A stretch of DNA of 42,178 bases from NCBI GenBank assembly GCA_017436135.1, contig JAFSDQ010000013.1:1-42178 (forward strand). Reading direction: 5' to 3'. This document shows, in pieces, positions 7,545 through 15,669 of this stretch (its first letter is position 1; every line of letters begins with the position of its first letter). A program made the position numbers and the translations under genes. This DNA is from Clostridia bacterium (lineage in GTDB: Bacteria > Bacillota_A > Clostridia > Monoglobales > Monoglobaceae). Under the pieces are notes generated by a model that made no database searches, was not told the origin of the DNA, and saw only the letters and a list, made by a program, of their open reading frames with translations.

Positions 7545-8273
7545 ATGATTAAACTTATAATATCAGATTTGGACGGCACCTTATTGAAAAGCGGTGAGTC
7601 TGAAGTAAATGAAAATTTAATAAGTATAATAAAAAACCTTAAAAAGAAAAACATAGAATTTGCCGTTGCAAGCGGCAGAACCTATGGAGAATTAAGGAAA
7701 ATTCTCGGAAATTTAGAGGATATATATTATGTGTGCTGTGATGGCGGTGCAGTAATATATAATGAAGAGGTTTTATATAAAAGAGAAATTGATGCTTTTG
7801 CAGTCAGACGCCTTTATAATGTAAAAAATATCGTTTATCATTCTCCTGAAATGTCTTATTTTGTTTGTGCAGATGAAGACTTGAAAAAGAAATTATTTGA
7901 TAATTACGGAAATAAAGTTAAAAAAACGGAAATTTTCGAAGATTTAAAAGAAATTATAAAGATTTCAAAATACGGTGCAGCTTTTGCAGAGCTTCCTCCT
8001 TTTTGCTGCGAGGTATATAAGGATAAGGAATGGTGTGACTGGATAAGTAATAATTCAGGAAAAGGAAAAGCAACAGAATTTTTACAAAGGCATTTAGATA
8101 TAGAAATGAAAGAAACAGCTGCCTTTGGGGATAATTTTAATGATATGGGGATGCTGGCTCGGGCTTCATATAAATATGTAATGAAAAATGCCCCTGAAAA
8201 AGTGAAAATGATTACCTGTAAAAGGGTAGAAAACATAGAAACAGAAATTCTAAAACTTTCAGATATGAAATAA
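7545..8273 (+). CDS. Cof-type HAD-superfamily phosphatase, first gene of the microcompartment operon
   Basis: The 242-residue protein begins MIKLIISDLDGTL, with the catalytic Asp pair of HAD phosphatases, has the second motif in VASGRT, and ends with the GDNFNDMGML motif IV. The cap domain is shorter than in typical Cof proteins. The ATG at 7545 is preferred because a GTG at 7530 would sit only about four bases from the predicted transcription start. Only 15 bases separate it from the dehydratase gene. A sugar-phosphate substrate from the fucose/rhamnose pathway is possible but is inference. Confidence 0.87.
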   Translation: MIKLIISDLDGTLLKSGESEVNENLISIIKNLKKKNIEFAVASGRTYGELRKILGNLEDIYYVCCDGGAVIYNEEVLYKREIDAFAVRRLYNVKNIVYHSPEMSYFVCADEDLKKKLFDNYGNKVKKTEIFEDLKEIIKISKYGAAFAELPPFCCEVYKDKEWCDWISNNSGKGKATEFLQRHLDIEMKETAAFGDNFNDMGMLARASYKYVMKNAPEKVKMITCKRVENIETEILKLSDMK

Positions 8274-8288
8274 AAGACGGAGGTTATT

Positions 8289-10817
8289 ATGAAAAATTAC
8301 TACAGCGGAAGCATAAAAAAGAGTGACAGAATAACACGGCTTGTTGATAATTTGTTTAAAACAAAGCCTGAAATTGAAGCAAGCCGTGCAGTATTACTTA
8401 CAGAGAGCTATAAGAAAACAGAGGGAGAGCCTGTTATTTTAAGAAGAGCAAAGGCTTTTAAAAATATAACAGAAAATATTCCCATTGTAATCAGAGATGA
8501 GGAATTGATTGTTGGAAGTCAGTGTATTGCACCCAGAAGCTGTCAAACCTTCCCTGAATATTCTTATACCTGGCTTGAGGAAGAGTTTGAAACTATCGAA
8601 ACAAGGTCAGCAGACCCCTTTGTAATTACAGAGGATACAAAGAAAAAGCTCAAGGAGGCAAACAGCTATTGGGCTGGAAAGACAACAAGCGAGCTTGCTA
8701 CCTCTTATATGGACGAGAGGGCAAGAGCTGCAATTGAACATAACATATTTACCCCAGGAAACTATTTTTATAACGGAGTAGGACATGTTACTGTAAATTA
8801 TGGTGAGGTTTTAAAAATCGGCTATAAGGGAATAAAGGAAAAAGCAAAGGCTGCTCTTGGAAAGTTAAAGGTTACAGACCCTGATTGCTCTGTAAGACGT
8901 GCATTTTTAGAGGCAGTAATCATAAGCTGCGATTCTGCAATAAATTATGCAAAGAGATATTCTGCTCTTGCAAAGCAGCTTGCAGATAAAGAGAGCAACC
9001 CTGTAAGAAAAGCAGAGCTTATTGCTATATCAGAAAACTGTAATAAAGTACCTGAAAACGGTGCAGAAAGCTTTTGGGAGGCATGTCAGTCTTTCTGGTT
9101 TATACAGATGCTTATTCAGCTTGAAGCCAGCGGACACTCAATTTCTCCCGGACGCTTTGACCAGTATATGTATCCTTATTATAAGGCGGATATGGACAGC
9201 GGAAAAATTACGAGAGAATATGCACAGGAGCTTATAGACTGTGTATGGATAAAGCTCAATGATATGACAAAGGTTCGCGACCTTGCCTCTGCAGAGGGCT
9301 TTGCAGGCTACAGTATGTTCCAGAACCTCATTGCGGGTGGACAGACTCCTGACGGCAGAGATGCCACCAATGACTTGTCCTTTATGTGTATAGAGGCATG
9401 TATGCATGTTATGCTTCCGCAGCCATCTTTCTCCGTAAGAGTATGGAACGGCACACCTCACGAATTTATGCTCAAAGCGGCAGAGCTTACAAGAACAGGT
9501 ATTGGTCTTCCTGCTTATTACAATGATGAGGTAATTATTCCTGCCCTTATAAACCGCGGACTTACCATGGAGGACGCAAGGGACTACAACATTATCGGTT
9601 GTGTAGAACCTCAAAAGTCGGGTAAAACTGACGGCTGGCATGATGCGGCATTCTTTAATATGTGCCGTCCTTTGGAGCTTGTATTCTCAAATGGTATGGA
9701 CGAGGGCTGTCAGGTAGGTATAAAGACAGGAGAGCTTCCTGAATTTAAGACCTTTGATGATTTTTATGATGCTTACAAGGCACAGACCTCTGATATGATA
9801 GAGCTTATGGTAAATGCGGACAATGCAATCGACCTTGCCCATGCAGAGAGATGTCCTCTCCCATTCTTGTCTTCAATGGTTGAGGATTGTATCGGCAGAG
9901 GAAAGAGTGTACAAAACGGTGGTGCTGTTTATAACTTCACAGGTCCCCAGGGCTTTGGTGTTGCAAATATGGCAGACTCCATGTATACCATAAAGAAGCT
10001 TGTTTACGAGGATAAAAAGTTTACTTTATGTGAGCTTAAAGAGGCGCTTCAAAACAACTACGGCAAGGCAAACTCTGATAAGTATACAGAAATGGCGGCA
10101 GTTGAGGTTTTGAAGAGAATGACAGATGCAGGCATTGAAATAAATGACCAGGTTGTGGCAGAGGTTATAAGCCAGGTTAAAAATTCCGATATTCCTGCAG
10201 ATAAAAAGACAAAATACCAGAACATTTTAAGTATGATAGATGCTCTTCCCAAGTTTGGTAACGATAACGAGGAGATAGACGCTCTTGCAAGAGATGTGGC
10301 TTATACATATACAAAGCCCGTTGAAAAGTACAAGAACCCAAGAGGCGGAAGATATCAGGCTGGACTTTATCCTGTTTCTGCAAATGTTCCCCTTGGAGCA
10401 CAGACAGGGGCAACACCTGACGGCAGACTTGCACACACACCTGTTGCAGACGGTGTTTCTCCCTCTGCAGGTAAGGATATAAACGGACCTACTGCATCTG
10501 CAAACTCTGTTTCCCGTCTTGACCACTTTATTGCATCAAACGGAACATTGTTTAATATGAAGTTCCACCCATCTGCTCTTGCAGGCAAGTCGGGGCTTGA
10601 AGGCTTTGTTTCTCTGGTTAGAGGCTACTTTGACCAAAAGGGAAGCCACATGCAGTTTAATGTAGTAAGCCGTGAAACCTTGCGTGACGCACAGAAAAAT
10701 CCTGATAAGTACAGAAGCCTTGTTGTAAGAGTTGCAGGCTACAGCGCTCTCTTTACAACACTTTCAAAATCACTTCAGGATGATATTATTAACAGAACAG
10801 AACAATCAAATTTGTAA
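8289..10817 (+). CDS. glycyl radical 1,2-propanediol (diol) dehydratase, B12-independent
   Basis: The 842-residue enzyme has the glycyl radical loop RVAGYSA (Gly817) and the thiyl-radical site GCVEP (Cys438, Glu440). Residues lining the active site of B12-independent glycerol/diol dehydratases are kept in order: His166 (GVGHVTVNYG), His283-Ser284 (SGHSISPGRFDQY) and Asp452 (GWHDAAFFN). This separates it from choline lyase and pyruvate formate-lyase. It removes water from 1,2-propanediol to give propionaldehyde. It is about 55 residues longer than the 787-residue Clostridium butyricum glycerol dehydratase. Most of the excess seems to be a charged helical insert near residues 595-643. No encapsulation peptide is evident. 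The ribosome site is GGAGG. Confidence 0.95.
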   Translation: MKNYYSGSIKKSDRITRLVDNLFKTKPEIEASRAVLLTESYKKTEGEPVILRRAKAFKNITENIPIVIRDEELIVGSQCIAPRSCQTFPEYSYTWLEEEFETIETRSADPFVITEDTKKKLKEANSYWAGKTTSELATSYMDERARAAIEHNIFTPGNYFYNGVGHVTVNYGEVLKIGYKGIKEKAKAALGKLKVTDPDCSVRRAFLEAVIISCDSAINYAKRYSALAKQLADKESNPVRKAELIAISENCNKVPENGAESFWEACQSFWFIQMLIQLEASGHSISPGRFDQYMYPYYKADMDSGKITREYAQELIDCVWIKLNDMTKVRDLASAEGFAGYSMFQNLIAGGQTPDGRDATNDLSFMCIEACMHVMLPQPSFSVRVWNGTPHEFMLKAAELTRTGIGLPAYYNDEVIIPALINRGLTMEDARDYNIIGCVEPQKSGKTDGWHDAAFFNMCRPLELVFSNGMDEGCQVGIKTGELPEFKTFDDFYDAYKAQTSDMIELMVNADNAIDLAHAERCPLPFLSSMVEDCIGRGKSVQNGGAVYNFTGPQGFGVANMADSMYTIKKLVYEDKKFTLCELKEALQNNYGKANSDKYTEMAAVEVLKRMTDAGIEINDQVVAEVISQVKNSDIPADKKTKYQNILSMIDALPKFGNDNEEIDALARDVAYTYTKPVEKYKNPRGGRYQAGLYPVSANVPLGAQTGATPDGRLAHTPVADGVSPSAGKDINGPTASANSVSRLDHFIASNGTLFNMKFHPSALAGKSGLEGFVSLVRGYFDQKGSHMQFNVVSRETLRDAQKNPDKYRSLVVRVAGYSALFTTLSKSLQDDIINRTEQSNL

Positions 10818-10834
10818 AATCGTAGGAGAGGAAA

Positions 10835-10895
10835 GCCTCCCTTGCCTAAAGGGAGGGGGACCACCGAAGGTGGTGGAGGGATTCATCCACCTCCT
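10835..10895. repeat. palindromic intergenic repeat inside the microcompartment locus
   Basis: Two stem-loops follow each other: CCTCCCTTgcctAAAGGGAGG and CCACCgaaGGTGG, then a trailing CCACCTCC. The style matches the composite repeats elsewhere in the window. It lies between the dehydratase and activase genes and encodes nothing. Confidence 0.6.
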
Positions 10896-10924
10896 TTCGT
10901 AAATAAAAAATATTGGAGAACATT

Positions 10925-11713
10925 ATGGACAACAAAGATATAAAAGGCAGAATTTTTAATATACAAAAATTTTCTGTTCATGACGGACCGGGAATCAGAA
11001 CAATTGTATTTTTAAAAGGCTGCCCTTTGAGATGCAGATGGTGTTGCAACCCTGAATCTCAAAGCTATGAAATCCAAAAAATGAATATTGCAGGCAAAGA
11101 AAAAATCGTAGGCAAAGACGTGACTGTAGGAGAGGTTATGGAGGATGTGCTTAAAGATATGCCCTATTTCCGCAGAAGCGGAGGCGGAATTACTCTGTCA
11201 GGGGGCGAGGCTCTTTTTCAGCCTGACTTTGCAGAGGGACTTCTGCGTGAGGCAAAGGAGTACGGAATCAGCACAGCCATAGAATCTACTGCAAACGCAC
11301 CCTTTGAAATAATCGAAAGGCTGCTTCCTTTCCTTGATATATACCTTATGGATATAAAACATATGAACAGCGAAAAGCATAAGGAATATACCACCAAGCC
11401 AAATGAGCTTATACTTTCAAATGCCAAAAGGATTGCGGCATATCAGGGAACAAAGCTTATTATAAGAGTTCCCGTTATACCCACCTTTAACGATACCGAG
11501 GAAGAGATTTCCGAAATTGCAAGATTTGCAGCATCCCTTGAGGGGGTAGAGGAAATGCATCTTCTTCCTTATCATCGGATGGGAGAGGATAAGTACAAAG
11601 GTCTTGGAAGAGAGTATTTAATGAGTGGAATTTACCCGCCCCCCGATGAAAAAATGCAGGCACTTAAAAGAGCGGCATCACGAGAGGGAATAAAAGTTCA
11701 AATCGGCGGATAA
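10925..11713 (+). CDS. glycyl radical enzyme activase (radical SAM), short form
   Basis: The 262-residue protein carries the radical SAM cluster motif CX3CX2C at Cys33, Cys37 and Cys40, the GRE-activase signature VHDGPGIRT just before it, and the SAM-binding SGGEALFQ motif. It generates the glycyl radical on the diol dehydratase next door. The ferredoxin-like insert with two extra [4Fe-4S] clusters found after the first motif in many activases is missing: only about 20 residues without Cys separate CNPES from the VGEVMEDV helix, as in pyruvate formate-lyase activase. The ATG at 10925 has GGAG seven bases before it. A TTG at 10913 is less likely. Confidence 0.93.
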   Translation: MDNKDIKGRIFNIQKFSVHDGPGIRTIVFLKGCPLRCRWCCNPESQSYEIQKMNIAGKEKIVGKDVTVGEVMEDVLKDMPYFRRSGGGITLSGGEALFQPDFAEGLLREAKEYGISTAIESTANAPFEIIERLLPFLDIYLMDIKHMNSEKHKEYTTKPNELILSNAKRIAAYQGTKLIIRVPVIPTFNDTEEEISEIARFAASLEGVEEMHLLPYHRMGEDKYKGLGREYLMSGIYPPPDEKMQALKRAASREGIKVQIGG

Positions 11714-11721
11714 GGAAAAAC

Positions 11722-11857
11722 CAACGGAACGGATGAATCCGTTCCCTACGATGTAATCTGTGGGATTACAAAATTTGTAGGGAATGCATTTATGCATTCC
11801 GCAACAGAAAAAACACCCCACAATGTAGGGGAGAGGTTCCACCCCATCCCGCGACAG
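11722..11857. repeat. composite palindromic repeat between activase and shell gene
   Basis: It contains CGGAACGGATGAATCCGTTC (a near-perfect palindrome), GGAATGCATTTATGCATTCC, and a GTAGGGGAGAGGTTCCACCCC segment, each with relatives at 12776-12992, 36868-37075 and 41960-42178. No coding frame uses it. Confidence 0.7.
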
Positions 11858-11871
11858 AAAGGAAGAATGGT

Positions 11872-12240
11872 ATGACAGAACGTGAATTTCAAGATAAAAT
11901 GAGAATTATACAAGAGCTTGTACCGGGTAAGCAGATTACCCTTGCTCATATAATTGCAAATCCTGATAAAATTCTCTATCAAAAGCTGGGACTTGACCCT
12001 GCTGTAGATTACGCAAAATCCGCAATAGGAGTTGTTACTATCTCCCCTGCGGAAACCGCCATTATAATTGCAGATATTGCAATTAAGTCATCAGGGGCAG
12101 AGCTTGGCTTTGTTGACAGATTCAGCGGTACACTTATAGTAACAGGTACTGTATCAGAGGTAGAGGCGGCACTTCGGGCTCTTTGCGAATATGTAAAGGA
12201 AAAGCTTGGCTTTACTGTTTGCGATATAACAAAGACTTAA
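11872..12240 (+). CDS. EutS/PduU-type circularly permuted BMC shell protein
   Basis: The 122-residue protein starts with the family's characteristic N-terminal strand region, ELVPGKQITLAHIIANP, followed by the permuted BMC core (AIGVVTISPAETAIIIADIAIKSSG and DRFSGTLIVTGTVSEVEAAL). EutS and PduU hexamers have a beta-barrel capping the pore, so this tile may be closed or serve as a docking point. EutP-type GTPases usually neighbour EutS/PduU, as here. The start has AAAGGAAG about nine bases upstream. Confidence 0.92.
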   Translation: MTEREFQDKMRIIQELVPGKQITLAHIIANPDKILYQKLGLDPAVDYAKSAIGVVTISPAETAIIIADIAIKSSGAELGFVDRFSGTLIVTGTVSEVEAALRALCEYVKEKLGFTVCDITKT

Positions 12241-12256
12241 TCGGGAATCAATAATT

Positions 12257-12682
12257 ATGAAGAAAATAATATTTATGGGCAGAACAGGATGCGGAAAAAC
12301 ATCTCTTACCCAGGCTATCAGAGGACAGAAAATACATTATCATAAAACACAATATATTAACTACCATGACATTATTATAGATACCCCCGGGGAATATGCA
12401 GAAAATCATCATCTTGGCAGAGCCCTTGCCCTTTATTCCTACGAGGCGGATTTAGTGGGCTTGCTCCTGTCCTCAACAGAGGTTTACTCCCTTTATCCTC
12501 CAAATGTAACCTGTGCGGCAAACCGTGAGGTTATAGGAATTGTAACCAAAATCGACAAAGAGGGCGCAAACCCCGACAGAGCAGAGCGATGGCTCCGCCT
12601 GGCAGGCTGTAAAAAGGTTTTCCGCTTAAGCTCAAAGACAGGACAAGGGATAGAAGAGCTTCTTGATTACCTGAAAACATAA
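12257..12682 (+). CDS. eutP: EutP/PduV-type small GTPase
   Basis: The 141-residue protein has a P-loop GRTGCGKTS (residues 8-16), a DTPGEY G3 motif near residue 44 and TKID as G4 near residue 103. EutP/PduV proteins are tied to microcompartments. PduV has been reported at the shell surface and linked to compartment movement, but a molecular role is not established. The ribosome site is weak (CGGGAA), so expression may be low or coupled to the shell gene that ends 16 bases earlier. Confidence 0.9.
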   Translation: MKKIIFMGRTGCGKTSLTQAIRGQKIHYHKTQYINYHDIIIDTPGEYAENHHLGRALALYSYEADLVGLLLSSTEVYSLYPPNVTCAANREVIGIVTKIDKEGANPDRAERWLRLAGCKKVFRLSSKTGQGIEELLDYLKT

Positions 12683-12730
12683 AAACAAAGAAAAAACCAA
12701 GAAAAAACCACAAAAACAAAGAAAAAACTA

Positions 12731-12759
12731 TTGACATAAACAAAATAAGGTGATAAAAT
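12731..12759 (+). promoter_or_regulatory. internal promoter ahead of the aldolase gene
   Basis: A perfect TTGACA at 12731-12736 and TAAAAT at 12754-12759 are separated by 17 bases. It lies after the GTPase gene and before the repeat at 12776, about 280 bases upstream of the aldolase start. It could split the locus into two transcription units. Confidence 0.65.
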
Positions 12760-12775
12760 AATAATGCAGAAAATT

Positions 12776-12992
12776 CGCGGTTTGTCGGATTGAATCCGCC
12801 TGTGCAAATGAGTCCTCCTCATTGAGGAGGGTGGCACGCAAAGCGTGACGGGAGGAGGTTGCAAATTATTTTACACACTCCCACCGACAAACCTATCGGT
12901 TTGCCACCTCCCTCACAGAGGGAGGCAAAGTAAGGGGGGCTATGCCGAACCCTGCAATGTAGGGGAGGGGTTCCACCCCCTCCCGCATCAAA
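12776..12992. repeat. composite palindromic repeat, inverted copy
   Basis: This 217-base block is the reverse-oriented counterpart of the repeats at 36930-37075 and 42070-42178. It holds GGCACGCAAAGCGTGACGGG, CCGACAAACCTATCGG, CCTCCCTCACAGAGGGAGG and CCCCTCCC-type palindromes in the same order on the other strand. It fills most of the 355-base gap between the GTPase and aldolase genes and encodes no protein. Confidence 0.8.
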
Positions 12993-13037
12993 GATGAAGA
13001 ATAATTAACTTTAAATAAAGAAAAGGAGATTTTGAAA

Positions 13038-13844
13038 ATGGTATCAGAATTTGAAATCAAAAAACAAATTTGTGACATTGGAAAGCGTATCTACAACCGT
13101 AACATGGTTGCAGCAAATGACGGAAACATTTCCGTTAAACTCAATGACAACGAATTCCTTTGCACACCCACAGGCGTAAGTAAGGGCTTTATGACTCCTG
13201 AATACATCTGTAAGGTAGACGCAGAGGGTAATGTTATTCAGGCAAACGGGAACTTCAAGCCTTCGTCAGAGATTAAGATGCACATGAGAGTTTATAAGCA
13301 TCGTCCTGATGTAAACGCAGTTGTTCACGCTCACCCGATTTATGCAACAAGCTTTGCAATTGCAGGAATTCCCCTTACACAGCCCATTATGCCCGAGGCT
13401 GTAATCGCACTTGGTTGTGTTCCCATTGCAGAATACGGAACACCTTCAACAGACGAAATCCCCGATGCAGTAGAGAAGTATTTGCAGTACTATGATGCAG
13501 TTTTGCTTGAGAGCCACGGTGCGCTCACATATTCTGATTCTCTTCTTGCAGCATATCACAAGATGGAATCTGTTGAATTCTATGCAGAGCTTCTCTTTAA
13601 GTCAAGACAGCTTGGCGGACCTAAAGAATTCTCTGAAGAGAGAGTACAGCAGCTTTACGAAATTCGTCGTAAGTTTGGTATGTCAGGTAAGCACCCTGCT
13701 GACCTTTGCCCCAACGCAAAGAACGGTAAGGCAAGCTGCCACAACTGCGGCGGCAACTGCGGCGGCAAGGGTAAGGGCAAGTCTGAAAATGATGCACTTA
13801 TCTCTGCAATTACCCAAAAGGTTATGGAACAGCTTTCCAAATAA
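13038..13844 (+). CDS. class II (fuculose/rhamnulose-1-phosphate) aldolase with C-terminal encapsulation helix
   Basis: The 268-residue protein has the class II aldolase/adducin fold with zinc ligands His97, His99 (VVHAHP) and His160 (LLESHGAL) and catalytic Glu78 (KPSSEIK), as in fuculose-1-phosphate aldolase. It should cleave L-fuculose-1-P or L-rhamnulose-1-P to DHAP and lactaldehyde, and is the marker of fucose/rhamnose microcompartments. After the catalytic domain (about 1-215) comes a Cys/Gly/Lys-rich linker with Cys224, 234, 237 and 241, then a final amphipathic helix (DALISAITQKVMEQLSK) typical of encapsulation peptides. The ATG at 13038 is eight bases after AGGAGA and is preferred to a TTG at 13032. 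Confidence 0.93.
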   Translation: MVSEFEIKKQICDIGKRIYNRNMVAANDGNISVKLNDNEFLCTPTGVSKGFMTPEYICKVDAEGNVIQANGNFKPSSEIKMHMRVYKHRPDVNAVVHAHPIYATSFAIAGIPLTQPIMPEAVIALGCVPIAEYGTPSTDEIPDAVEKYLQYYDAVLLESHGALTYSDSLLAAYHKMESVEFYAELLFKSRQLGGPKEFSEERVQQLYEIRRKFGMSGKHPADLCPNAKNGKASCHNCGGNCGGKGKGKSENDALISAITQKVMEQLSK

Positions 13845-13862
13845 CAAAAGGGCGGTGCAGAA

Positions 13863-14393
13863 ATGGACAGACAACAGCTTTCGGAAATTGTCAGACGCGT
13901 TATGAGCGAAAGCCAACAGAGCGCCGTAGCTGAAGTCGGCACAGGAAGTCCTGTGCAAAGCTTTTCATCCGAAACTTCGGAAATGACCCTTTCGATTGCA
14001 AAGGCGTTGATAGAAAAGGTTTTGCAAAGGGCGGCTGAAATTGGTGTAAACGGAGTAGCGGCTGTTTCAAACAGCGGGGCTCGGCCTGTTGCTGTAGAGT
14101 GTATGGATAATTCCTATATTGCAAGCTATGACATTGCGGTAAACAAGGCATATACCTCTGCGGCACTTAAGATGAAAACCTCTGCTTTGAAGACCCTTGC
14201 GGCACCCGGAGGTTCTCTCTATGGAATACAGCACACCAATCAGGGACAAATTGTTATTTTCGGCGGAGGAGTTCCTCTGATGGTAAACGGAAAAGTTATA
14301 GGCGGCTTTGGCGTAAGCGGTGGCACAGAAGAGCAGGACACCTACCTTGGTGACTATGCAGAAAGTGTTTTCGCAGAGATGATGTCAGTCTGA
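13863..14393 (+). CDS. HbpS/GlcG-like (PduO C-terminal, DUF336) protein
   Basis: The 176-residue protein has an N-terminal amphipathic helix (QQLSEIVRRVMSES, an encapsulation-type signal), a linker, and from about residue 40 a DUF336/GlcG domain with GARPVAVECMDNS, the GGVPL segment and the closing GGFGVSGGTEEQD. In PduO this domain is fused to the adenosyltransferase and can bind heme. In HbpS it is a stand-alone redox-linked sensor. Here it stands alone in a B12-free pathway, so corrinoid handling is unlikely and its role is unknown. The ribosome site is GGGCGG. Confidence 0.85.
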   Translation: MDRQQLSEIVRRVMSESQQSAVAEVGTGSPVQSFSSETSEMTLSIAKALIEKVLQRAAEIGVNGVAAVSNSGARPVAVECMDNSYIASYDIAVNKAYTSAALKMKTSALKTLAAPGGSLYGIQHTNQGQIVIFGGGVPLMVNGKVIGGFGVSGGTEEQDTYLGDYAESVFAEMMSV

Positions 14394-14420
14394 TTTATAG
14401 AAATTTTTTAGAAAGGATAG

Positions 14421-15632
14421 ATGGCGATGGAAATGAATGAAAAAAACATCGAGCAAATCGTACAGCAGGTATTGTCACAGATGAGCGGTATGTCAGCTCC
14501 CAAGGCTGCAGCAGCTGCTGGGGATATCCCCAAAACATCTAAAGTGGCTATGCTTACTGCCCTTGAGAACTACGAAATAAAAGAATTCCCCATCCCCGAG
14601 CTTGGCGATGACGACATTCTTGTAAAGGTAGAGGGCTGCGGTGTTTGCGGTACGGATGCACATGAGTTTAAGCGTGACCCCTTTGGTCTTATTCCTGTTG
14701 TTCTCGGACACGAGGGTACAGGCGAGATTGTTAAGATGGGTAAAAATGTAAAAAAAGACAGTGCAGGCAAGCCCCTCAATATTGGTGACAAGGTTGTTAC
14801 CTGTATGATATTTAAGGATTGCCCCGATATCACAATGTTTGATTTAAACAAGCAGAATGTTGGTGACGGTGCAGAGGTTTACGGACTTATCCCTGATGAT
14901 GACATTCATCTTAACGGATGGTTTGCAGACTATATAGTAATCAGAGGCGGTTCTACTATATTTAATGTAAGTGACCTTGACCTTGATTCAAGAATTTTGA
15001 TAGAACCCTGTGCGGTTCTTATTCACGCAGTAGAGAGAGCAAAGACAACAGGAATCCTCCGCTTTAACAGCAGAGTTGTTGTTCAGGGCTGCGGACCTAT
15101 CGGTCTTATCTGTATTGCGATTCTCCGCACAATGGGTATTGAAAACATTGTTGCAGTAGACGGCGAGCAGAAGCGTCTTGACTTTGCAAAGGAGATGGGT
15201 GCAGACAAGTCTGTAAACTTCAAGGACCACAAGGGAATTGAGGCTCTCTCCGGTGCAGTAAAGGATGCTTTCGGCGGATATTTGGCAGATTTTGCGTTCC
15301 AGTGTACAGGTTCTCCTGTTGCCCACGCAAATATCTATAAGTTTATAAGAAACGGCGGCGGCCTTTGCGAGCTTGGTTTCTTCATAAACGGCGGAGACGC
15401 AACAATCAATCCCCACTTTGACATATGCTCAAAGGAAATAACAACAGTTGGCTCATGGGTATATACTCTTCGTGATTATGCTACAACATTTGACTTCTTA
15501 AAGAGGGCAAACGCAATAGGACTTCCTATGAAGAAGCTTATCACACACAGATATCCCCTTGAACAAATAAATGAGGCACATAAAACAAACCTTGCAATGG
15601 AAGGCTTGAAGATTGCCGTAATCAATGAATAA
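14421..15632 (+). CDS. zinc-dependent MDR alcohol dehydrogenase targeted to the microcompartment
   Basis: The 403-residue protein has an N-terminal amphipathic helix (MNEKNIEQIVQQVLSQM) and Ala-rich linker, then a medium-chain dehydrogenase with catalytic zinc ligands in GCGVCGTDAHE and GHEGTGE and a Rossmann fold at QGCGPIGLICIA. The four-Cys structural zinc loop is not present. It probably reduces propionaldehyde to propanol, or lactaldehyde to 1,2-propanediol, recycling NADH inside the shell, where many Pdu systems use the iron-dependent PduQ. ATG 14421 lies close to AAAGGA. A second in-frame ATG at 14427 has better spacing and could be the true start. Confidence 0.88.
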   Translation: MAMEMNEKNIEQIVQQVLSQMSGMSAPKAAAAAGDIPKTSKVAMLTALENYEIKEFPIPELGDDDILVKVEGCGVCGTDAHEFKRDPFGLIPVVLGHEGTGEIVKMGKNVKKDSAGKPLNIGDKVVTCMIFKDCPDITMFDLNKQNVGDGAEVYGLIPDDDIHLNGWFADYIVIRGGSTIFNVSDLDLDSRILIEPCAVLIHAVERAKTTGILRFNSRVVVQGCGPIGLICIAILRTMGIENIVAVDGEQKRLDFAKEMGADKSVNFKDHKGIEALSGAVKDAFGGYLADFAFQCTGSPVAHANIYKFIRNGGGLCELGFFINGGDATINPHFDICSKEITTVGSWVYTLRDYATTFDFLKRANAIGLPMKKLITHRYPLEQINEAHKTNLAMEGLKIAVINE

Positions 15633-15669
15633 TAATTAAAACTATATTATAAATAGGAGGAAATTTAAA

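Noticed and set aside
8289..10817. Choline TMA-lyase (CutC) or pyruvate formate-lyase as the identity of the glycyl radical enzyme
   Set aside because: The His283-Ser284, His166 and Asp452 set matches diol dehydratases, and the adjacent aldolase points to fucose/rhamnose use rather than choline.
10835..12992. Repeats inside the microcompartment locus as transcription terminators ending the operon
   Set aside because: The stems lack T tails of useful length and genes continue in the same direction, so they are better described as intergenic repeats.
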